A stretch of DNA of 52,275 bases from Welwitschia mirabilis (lineage: Eukaryota > Gnetophyta > Gnetopsida > Welwitschiales): positions 158,375,261 through 158,427,535 of the forward strand of contig JBOZIK010000001.1 in NCBI GenBank assembly GCA_051453625.1. The letters are read 5' to 3'. Below, one piece after another: positions 45,661-52,275 of this stretch. The notes below the pieces were generated by a model. That model saw only the letters and a list, made by a program, of their open reading frames with translations, searched no databases and was not told where the DNA came from. The stretch's first letter is position 1, and each line of letters opens with the position of its first letter. The position numbers and the translations under genes are program-made.

Positions 45661-46970
45661 TAAGATAGATTTTTATATGTATTCATTAGTCATGTCTATC
45701 TTGATCAAATCTCTTCTAGCTTTTGATAATCTCTAAAGCTATCCTCTAATAAGTAATCTTTTGATAATTTTGTGAACTCTTGTGAGTAAGCAGTCTTTTG
45801 ATTCATAAATTCCCCAACCTCCTGCAACCCTAGGATGACTAATAAGGTTTCATTTATAGAGATGAATGTGTATTCTATCCTTTCCTTTAGTAAGATGAAC
45901 CGCTTTAGCATCTTGTTGATTTTTTTGATTATGAACTTAAAGGAGTGGAATAACAGAGGTTATATATCTTAAAGAAATAGGTAGGAATTTTCCAAGATAA
46001 CCTTGACTTTTAAAGAGAGAAATTTTTTTAACTAAGTATTACATTTTCTCTAAATTGTCTCGAAGATAATGTTTCAACTTAGGGACTTATGCCACTTTCT
46101 GAGGGGAATTCCTAGATGGATGTCCTATAGATCTCTTAGTTGGCTTTCAAGATTTTGAAAATATCATCCCTTCTCCTTATGATTTTTCTAATGATATATA
46201 TTCTTGACTTGTTATTGAGTCCTATGACCTTAGCAAAAAGCTTCATAGTGTTTTTGATAATTTTATAATTTGCATAATGATTATTGATGAACACTTGGCT
46301 TCCTGTTTTTGTCTCTAAGGCTTCATTTCTTTTGAACATTTCCTACAAAACATTCATGATGAATAGAAAGAGGTAGGAAGATAGAGGGTCCTCCTATCTT
46401 AATCCACATTCTACTAAGAATAATTTAGATCTATTACTATTAACCTCTACACTAAATTTGGCTAAAGCTTACATGTCTAGCCAAAAATTTGTGATATTAG
46501 AGTTAGAGATGATTTTTTTTAAGGTAGTACCTAAGCCTTTCTAACTCACAGAATCATAGGATTTTGTTATATCTAGTTTAGTAAGAAGTAAAGAAAATTT
46601 ATTTTCTTAATAGAATAAATGATTTTAAAAGTTAATAGAAGATATAAATCAAATGAAGTAATCTTAATTCTTGGAGATCACCTTGGGAAGCAAGGGGCAA
46701 TATGGCCTAACATTAATTTTGCAAGGATTCTGTAAAGAATATTGCAAATACCTAAGGGTCTATAATCCTCTAGTTTATTGGCATATTATTTGTTTGATAT
46801 GAAAACTACCTGTGTCCTATTTATCTCTACTAAAATATGCTTATTAATGAAGATGTCTTACATAACACCGTGAAGGTTATCCCAGTGAGGGAGAAATATG
46901 CCTAGAATAATTCTACTGGCCATCCATCTAGCCTAGGGGATCTATTGTTCTTCATTAATTATATTGTTAT
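45661..46970 (-). pseudogene. LINE reverse transcriptase
   Basis: The minus strand reads ILGIFLPHWDNLHGVM, then INRTQVVFISNK, DYRPLGICNILYRILAKLML (46700-46800), GLR.EDPLSSYLFLFIMNVL (46355-46420), HYANYKIIKNTMKLFAKVIG (46215-46280), IHLGIPLRKWHKSLS, and INETLLVILGLQEVGEF (45800-45850). These follow the order of plant LINE RT blocks (DYRPISLCN, GLRQGDPLSP, YADD, YLGIPL). The YADD site reads YANY at 46265-46276, so catalytic Asp residues are gone. Confidence 0.85.
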
Positions 46971-47099
46971 CTGCACTTATTCTCTGCCTATTGGCTTATT
47001 TAGGCTTTCATTGTCCTTATAAGAAATTTTTCTTATCTACCTGAATTAGCTCAAGTATGGCATCCTTTCATGTCCATGTATTCATAAGATGCATTTTCA

Positions 47100-48110
47100 T
47101 TTATACAGTGATAACCTCTTCATCTTTAATTACTTATTCTCTAATTATAAGCTTATTATCTATTTTATGTTAATTAGTCTATTAAAAGAATAATTTAGTA
47201 TGATTATTTCCTTCTTTTAGCCACTCTATTTTGGGCCTCTTCATTGAATTTTATTTCTTGTAATTCTAGAGATATTTATACTACTTGGTTCGAAAATGGT
47301 CTTGGTCTTCTCCACACTCTTACTCTATTGGAATCTTATATAAATCTTGCTTCAGATTCTTCTTCAAATTAAACTTTTCTCTAGCCTTTTGTCTTCAATG
47401 CTTAAAATTAGTTTTGATAGTGTTTAAACTCCTATATAGAAAGGTGATTGGTAGGGTACTATCATATTAATCCTAAATCTTCTCAACTATCCTTCTAATT
47501 TCTTATCATCTAAAAAATATCTCTTCATCTTGAAGAGAGGTATAGGAGGTGTTATCTTATTGATTTTAAATTTGATTGGCTTATGATTAGAAGCTATTCT
47601 ATTTAGGCCCTATGCCTTAATAGTCATCTTAGTTATTTATTTTTTGGTTAAGATTCTCTCAATTTTAAACATAATTTCATTACCTTTAGCTCTTCTATTA
47701 AACCATGTAAATTTGCATCCTATGATTGTGATATCCAAAAGATTTTCTTATACCCTGAAATCTCTAAGGATCTCAGTTCCCTTGCTATTCTAGTTTTCAC
47801 CCCCTATTTTTTTCCCCATTTATAAAGGCATTGGTTAAAATTCCTTACAACTATCCCTTTAGCTTTATTTACAGCTAAGTTTTGCAAGTTCTTCAGCATT
47901 GAGGTTTTGTTTATGTTTTTCTGTGGGCTATACACATTTGTAATAGTTTAGTCTTTCTCTTTAAGGTAGATAATTAGATGGTATTTACTACTATAGATTA
48001 ATTCTACCTTCTTTTTCATAAGGATCATGATTACCCTTGAGTTTCCTTATGTTGTTAAGGTAAATTTGTTTCATTACTATTAAAAATTATCTAATCTCAT
48101 ATTTTCATGC
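47100..48110 (-). pseudogene. LINE endonuclease (APE-type)
   Basis: The minus strand reads GNSRVIMILMKKKVEL near 48010-48055, TITNVYSPQKNINK (47905-47950), KNLQNLAVNKAKGIVVRNFN (47835-47895) and GKK.GVKTRIARELR. This matches the RGG..., ..VYGP..., ...GDFN and E..GG order of the endonuclease. The catalytic GDFN is RNFN. The region 47100-47560 is the linker to RT. Confidence 0.65.
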
Positions 48111-48524
48111 ATCTTTACCTCCTGGCACTCCATCAAGTTTTTTTTACTCCTTTTTAGATATCACTTAATTAATCTTTTTTTAAAGTATCTTTAATTGTGT
48201 TGTGCTAATAATTTGTGGTTATTCGATGGAGTTTTATGAGTTGTTTTATAGGACTTTTATATAGGTTTAGGTGCAATTCTGAGGATTTTGGAAATACAAG
48301 AGAAAATCTTAGAAATGTTCGATTATTGTCCAAATTTAATGTATTAAAGGCACTTTCTAGTGCATAAAGCTTTAAAGAAGGATTATTAACAAAAATTCTA
48401 GGTTCTCTTCAAGAAAATGATCAAAGAAGACTATCATCCCTTCTATCATCTCCACGAGAGGCAAGACAACGACTGCTGATGTGGACCATAGAATCATTGT
48501 TAAGTCATCATTTTGAGTCATCTT

Positions 48525-48826
48525 TTATAATGTGCTATTATCCCCATTATCATCTGGATGATAGACCAGATGATACTGACATGTAACTGACTTTGATAGT
48601 GACCCTTGATCATTCCATTTGTTTCNNNNNNNNNNNNNNNNNNNNNNNNNNNNNNNNNNNNNNNNNNNNNNNNNNNNNNNNNNNNNNNNNNNNNNNNNNN
48701 NNNNNNNNNNNNNNNNNNNNNNNNNTTATAATGTGCTATTATCCCCATTATCATCTGGATGATAGCCCAGATGATACTGACATGTAACTGACTTTGATAG
48801 TGACCCTTGATCATTCCATTTGTTTC
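48525..48826. other. Assembly gap (100 N, 48626-48725) with 101-bp duplicated flanks
   Basis: 48525-48625 and 48726-48826 are identical except for one base (GATAGACCAG versus GATAGCCCAG). With the duplication removed, the palindrome-to-TATA distance is 122 bp, as in other copies (119-126). An unmerged contig overlap is the simplest explanation. Confidence 0.9.
48548..48563. promoter_or_regulatory. Conserved LTR quasi-palindrome (plus-strand copy)
   Basis: TATCATC-TG-GATGATA, 7-bp arms, 350 bp from the LTR start; repeated at 48749-48764 through the assembly duplication. Confidence 0.65.
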
Positions 48827-48885
48827 TAAGTTGTAAATGAGCACACCTTACCATGCCTTTGTTTGTCCTTTTTTATTGTATTTTC

Positions 48886-48899
48886 CTATAAATAAGTCT
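48886..48899 (+). promoter_or_regulatory. LTR TATA box (plus-strand copy)
   Basis: CCTATAAATAAGTC, the same word as in the three minus-strand LTRs. Confidence 0.65.
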
Positions 48900-48970
48900 C
48901 GCTTTTATTCTCTTTCTCATCTTTTTTATATTAAAAATTCTTAGGATAAGAGATTGAAGGATAGGAAATC

Positions 48971-48980
48971 NNNNNNNNNN
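48971..48980. other. Short gap (10 N)
   Basis: Ten N inside the LTR, probably an estimated small gap. Confidence 0.95.
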
Positions 48981-49457
48981 AGGCTGTGTATCCTCTATTG
49001 AGACCTGGCTATTTTATAACCTAGATGCTTGTTACTTAATATTAATATAAATCTTATTTGTTTTCATATTTTCATTGTATATGTTCTAATGACTCTTACA
49101 ATCTATGTTACCCTTAATTTGGTGATAATTTCTTGGGTGATATAGATTATCAAGGGTAGCCTTTGTTAAACCTAAAATTAAGTAGTGTTAGTTCATTTTG
49201 CATTTCATTTATATTAGTTGCACTTTGCATTTGCATTGCATTCTTTTATTTTCCTATATTATTATTTACTTTTTATTCTTATTATTTCATTTTACAAAGC
49301 AACCTAAGTTTCATCTCATAGTCTTTAACATGAATATGACATTTTAGGTCTACTTTCACTCATATTAGTGTTGTGTAGTGTGAGATATCTATTTATTTTA
49401 TAAATGACAAAATCCTTTTGAACTTAAGCACTTACATAAATACACACCACAATAAAT

Positions 49458-49475
49458 TGGTGCCATTACCAAGAA
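49458..49475 (+). other. tRNA-Asp-type PBS
   Basis: TGGTGCCATTACCAAGAA, 3 nt after the LTR end. It differs from the Athila PBS mostly by transitions. Confidence 0.8.
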
Positions 49476-49956
49476 AGGCTATTGAGGATTACAAGGGTTA
49501 TCGTCATTTAGGTGATAAACCTCTATTTAGTTATTTATCTATAGCTATGTTGTATTTTATTAGAGCTGTAGGTTTTTGGTATATAGTTTTTTTAGTTTTT
49601 GATCTTTCGGATTTAGTTTTCTTTAAAAATGTCTCGTCTGTCATTTACACAATAGACAAGATGACAATGTGTAATTTTTGTGCTTAGTTTTATTTTTGAA
49701 TTTCTAGTTTTCTACAATAAATTAGTTTTTGTCATCTCTTATGACATTTAGATGACCAAGTAGATGATAGTCCTATTTTTTAATTTTGTCGCTTTCTATT
49801 TTAGTTTTTGTTCTATTTTTGTTTTTCTAGTTTTTATGAGTTTCGTCCCTTCTGTTATCCCCATGATAGAAAGAACAATTATCTATTGTTTCGTATCTTG
49901 TTTTTTATTATTTACTATCTATAATATGTTATAACATGGTCAATCTTGAGAAGATA
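49476..49956 (+). other. Leader of the old plus-strand element, cut by E5
   Basis: Homologous to the E1/E2 leaders (GGATTACAAGGGTTATCGTC matches the E2 leader on the minus strand near 16130-16160), with T-rich low complexity and inverted TCATC/GATGA words. At 49936 an ATGGTCAATCTTGAGAAG segment resembles the region before the family-specific ORF. The E5 LTR starts at 49957. The 89-codon frame at 49418-49687 spans PBS and leader and is not a gene. Confidence 0.6.
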
Positions 49957-51098
49957 TGTTGTGATGCCAACTTAAGTGTATAGGGTATTTTGAGTTGTTT
50001 TGCAGATAAACTAATAGATAAATGCCTAGTTCCTATGACAATTAAGAATCTAGGAGCACAAGACAAAAACATGTAGTTTATCAGATAATTCATGAGGATT
50101 TTCTATAGATATGAATAAATTGTATTTTCAGATGATTATTCCNNNNNNNNNNNNNNNNNNNNNNNNNNNNNNNNNNNNNNNNNNNNNNNNNNNNNNNNNN
50201 NNNNNNNNNNNNNNNNNNNNNNNNNNNNNNNNNNNNNNNNNNNNNNNNNNNNNNNNNNNNNNNNNNNNNNNNNNNNNNNNNNNNNNNNNNNNNNNNNNNN
50301 NNNNNNNNNNNNNNNNNNNNNNNNNNNNNNNNNNNNNNNNNNNNNNNNNNNNNNNNNNNNNNNNNNNNNNNNNNNNNNNNNNNNNNNNNNNNNNNNNNNN
50401 NNNNNNNNNNNNNNNNNNNNNNNNNNNNNNNNNNNNNNNNNNNNNNNNNNNNNNNNNNNNNNNNNNNNNNNNNNNNNNNNNNNNNNNNNNNNNNNNNNNN
50501 NNNNNNNNNNNNNNNNNNNNNNNNNNNNNNNNNNNNNNNNNNNNNNNNNNNNNNNNNNNNNNNNNNNNNNNNNNNNNNNNNNNNNNNNNNNNNNNNNNNN
50601 NNNNNNNNNNNNNNNNNNNNNNNNNNNNNNNNNNNNNNNNNNNNNNNNNNNNNNNNNNNNNNNNNNNNNNNNNNNNNNNNNNNNNNNNNNNNNNNNNNNN
50701 NNNNNNNNNNNNNNNNNNNNNNNNNNNNNNNNNNNNNNNNNNNNNNNNNNNNNNNNNNNNNNNNNNNNNNNNNNNNNNNNNNNNNNNNNNNNNNNNNNNN
50801 NNNNNNNNNNNNNNNNNNNNNNNNNNNNNNNNNNNNNNNNNNNNNNNNNNNNNNNNNNNNNNNNNNNNNNNNNNNNNNNNNNNNNNNNNNNNNNNNNNNN
50901 NNNNNNNNNNNNTTAGTAGACTAAGGTTACATATTTCTCTATGAAATTAACTCTTTATTGTCCATACTATTGGCCTTCAATGGAATTATGACATTTGGAT
51001 CACTCCGTCTATACTAGCGTGTTGTATTTTGTAGCTTATTTATAATTAACAAGATTGAAATTAAAATGTGAACTATTGCATACATACATACCGCAACA
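49957..51098 (+). repeat. 5' LTR of E5
   Basis: Starts TGTTGTGATGCCAACTTAAG and ends CCGCAACA. 770 of its 1142 positions are N (50143-50912). The first 60 bp resemble the E6 LTR more than the E1/E2 LTRs; the last 100 bp (CACTCCGTCTATACTAGCGT onward) align with all. Confidence 0.75.
50143..50912. other. Assembly gap (770 N)
   Basis: Gap inside the E5 LTR; flanks are not duplicated. The long frame across it is meaningless. Confidence 0.95.
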
Positions 51099-51101
51099 AA
51101 T

Positions 51102-51119
51102 TGGCACTATTGCCAGGTA
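51102..51119 (+). other. tRNA-Asp-type PBS of E5
   Basis: TGGCACTATTGCCAGGTA, the closest copy in the window to the Athila PBS (TGGCGCCGTTGCCGGGGA), 3 nt after the LTR. Confidence 0.85.
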
Positions 51120-51357
51120 AGGATGTTTGAAAATCGAGAGTTGTCATTGCTTTAGTGAATATTCTGGATGTTTGCTACAGCATCGATGTACCATTACCCT
51201 CTGTAAGTATTTTTATTTTAGTTTTTTTCTTTTGTTTTTCACTAACCACTGATGTCCCCTTAGTCATCTAAATGTCACAGTCAGATGACAGATCCATTTC
51301 TGCTTTTCCTTGTTCTGTGTTTTTCTGTTTTTTTTTTTGCTTCTATCATCTCAGGTA

Positions 51358-51369
51358 TCGTCTAGACGA
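51358..51369. promoter_or_regulatory. Perfect 12-bp palindrome in the E5 leader
   Basis: TCGTCTAGACGA, within a CATC...GTCTAGACGAC...GGATGAC context. It is the undecayed form of the core seen in the E1 and E2 LTRs, here after the PBS. Confidence 0.6.
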
Positions 51370-51389
51370 CAGACAGGATGACGCACAGG

Positions 51390-52275
51390 ATAGCACTAAA
51401 ACTGAATGGTTTTTAAGATCGGAAAATGTGAAAAATATCAGAGAGAGCAACAATTCATTACAAAAAATATCCGAGAAGGTTTTCTTAATTTTGAATTTGA
51501 AAATCAAAATAGTCTAGGTACGTAAACCTTAGAATTTCTTGAAATTTCTGATTGTAATTCTGCAATTGAATTTGATTTTAATTTGAAGAATTTAATACAA
51601 TGTTGACCTCTCATCAAAAATAACCTATCTTGCTAAATCCTCCACCCATCATTGGAATCATTACTCGTACTCCTCCACAACCAAACACTCATACGACTTT
51701 GAGAGATCTCATAGCAAATAAACAACTTAAAATTCAAAACCCCTTTGACTTACCTCCTGACGATGACGTAGAACTGAAAAACCTAAATGCTTATCCTACC
51801 TTTAGAGGAGAACCTAATAAAGACCCCTACAACTCATTGTAGAAATAGAACAACTAGTCCTTACATCCGGCAATGGTAAGAAACGCATAACTGATAGAAC
51901 TTATATGATTATCTTTCCCATGACTTTGTGAGATAAGGCTAAAATTTGGCTTAGGAAAATTCCACATAAAATCCTAAAATCTTGGAGCCAAGTTCAAGAG
52001 TCCTTTATCAAACGATTCGTGAGCGAAACCACTGTCCGAAACCATAAGAAAGAAGTTACAAACTTCCAAAAACTACCTAACGAAGACTATGCTTCTGCTT
52101 ATGAGAGATTTGTCGTAGCTTTACATTCAAACCCAGTAGACGCCTTTTCTAAGGTAGAATTGATAGATTATTTCTATAGTGGGTTAAACAGTCACATAAA
52201 ATAGCTCGTAGATTTCTCTTATGGAGGCAACCTCTTAAACCAAACTCTAGAAGATGCTTGGAAGATACTAGAAGA
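51390..52275 (+). pseudogene. Gag of E5 (Retrotrans_gag type), nearly intact, partial
   Basis: The N-terminal part reads TEWFLRSENVKNIRESNNSL (from about 51405), equivalent to the start of E0 gag. An open run at 51630-51842 holds TLRDLIANKQLKIQNPFDLP and ELKNLNAYPTFRGEPNKDP. A single frameshift near 51830 is followed by IEQLVLTSGNGKKRITDRTY, IIFPMTL, a stop, DKAKIWLRKIP and SWSQVQESFIKRFVSETTV. The last run, 52019-52204, has KEVTNFQKLPNEDYASAYER and LIDYFYSGLNSHIK, then a stop and YGGNLLNQTLEDAWKILE. The two stops (TGA, TAG) fit transitions from Arg and Gln codons. Confidence 0.85.

Larger units (their letters stand above)
45300..48130 (-). mobile_element. Non-LTR retrotransposon (plant LINE) ORF2 remnant
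   Basis: Minus-strand order: APE endonuclease, reverse transcriptase, zf-RVT C-terminus, which is the usual ORF2 order in plant L1-type LINEs. ORF1 and a poly-A tail are not identified. The LTR at 48198 begins just upstream, so the 5' part may have been displaced by that insertion. Confidence 0.75.
48198..49454 (+). repeat. 5' LTR of an old plus-strand family member
   Basis: Starts TGTTGTGCTAATAATTTGTG and ends CACAATA, 3 nt before a PBS. It carries the quasi-palindrome (48548-48563, repeated at 48749-48764) and a TATA box at 48886-48899. Apparent length is 1257 bp; removing the duplicated 101 bp and 100 N gives 1056, in line with the other LTRs. Confidence 0.8.
49957..52275 (+). mobile_element. 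Athila-like Ty3/gypsy element E5, 5' part
   Basis: LTR, PBS, leader and gag on the plus strand, running off the right edge. The gag is far less decayed than in any other copy and the PBS is close to consensus, so E5 is the youngest member here. It is inserted into the leader of the older plus-strand element; the left flank is AGATA (49952-49956). Confidence 0.8.

Noticed and set aside
47285-47470. 61-codon plus-strand ORF
   Set aside because: Antisense to the LINE endonuclease-RT linker, no motif.
50111-50944. 277-codon ORF on the plus strand
   Set aside because: Almost entirely a translation of the 770-N gap. The same applies to frames at 24205-24429, 24659-25057, 33908-34096, 48518-48844 and 48593-48787.
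1-52275. tRNA, rRNA, CRISPR array or bacterial-type operon
   Set aside because: No cloverleaf, rRNA motif, regular repeat-spacer array or clustered intact ORFs were seen; the content is plant transposon DNA.

Overview
The window looks like plant nuclear DNA, probably from a flowering plant. The evidence is indirect: Athila-type Ty3/gypsy elements primed by tRNA-Asp, a SIRE/Maximus-like Ty1/copia element, and a plant-type LINE with an APE endonuclease, RT and zf-RVT tail. I found no intact host gene, tRNA, rRNA or CRISPR. The DNA is extremely AT-rich. Most reading frames are broken by stops where Gln, Trp or Arg codons are expected and by C-to-T/G-to-A type changes, as in old methylated heterochromatic repeats. 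Nearly every ORF is therefore a fossil, and coordinates of decayed domains are approximate.

Layout. 1-6801 (-): 5' two thirds of an Athila-like element (E0) with LTR, PBS, gag, protease, RT, RNase H and integrase, running off the left edge. 6.9-9.3 kb (+): an unrecognised fossil coding block. 10151-27933 (-): a composite bounded by two LTRs of 1080 and 1079 bp and a matching 5-bp duplication ATGCA (E1). Inside it are a second 5' LTR with PBS (E2), a truncated copia element whose integrase is cut exactly at the E2 LTR, and the 3' end of an opposite-strand relative (E6). 28-34 kb: AT-rich DNA with a weak copia integrase trace and an unrecognised fossil coding block at 30.0-32.4 kb. 34.2-38.5 kb (-): the 3' half of another Athila-like element (E3). 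40.7-42.2 kb (+): a probable relative (E4). 44.1-45.3 kb (-): an unrecognised coding relic. 45.3-48.1 kb (-): a LINE. 48198-49956 (+): an LTR, PBS and leader of an old family member. This is interrupted at 49957 by a younger element (E5) whose LTR, PBS and gag continue off the right edge.

The Athila-like family ties the window together. All LTRs start TGTTGTG-like and end CACAACA-like, and all PBSs sit 3 nt after the LTR. Three features of the family merit attention: a conserved antisense coding-like region between integrase and the 3' LTR; a quasi-palindrome at a near-fixed distance (350-357 bp) from the LTR start and about 120 bp from a TATA box; and a strong G-quadruplex motif just upstream of one polypurine tract. 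Two N gaps are flanked by near-identical sequence and look like unmerged contig ends.
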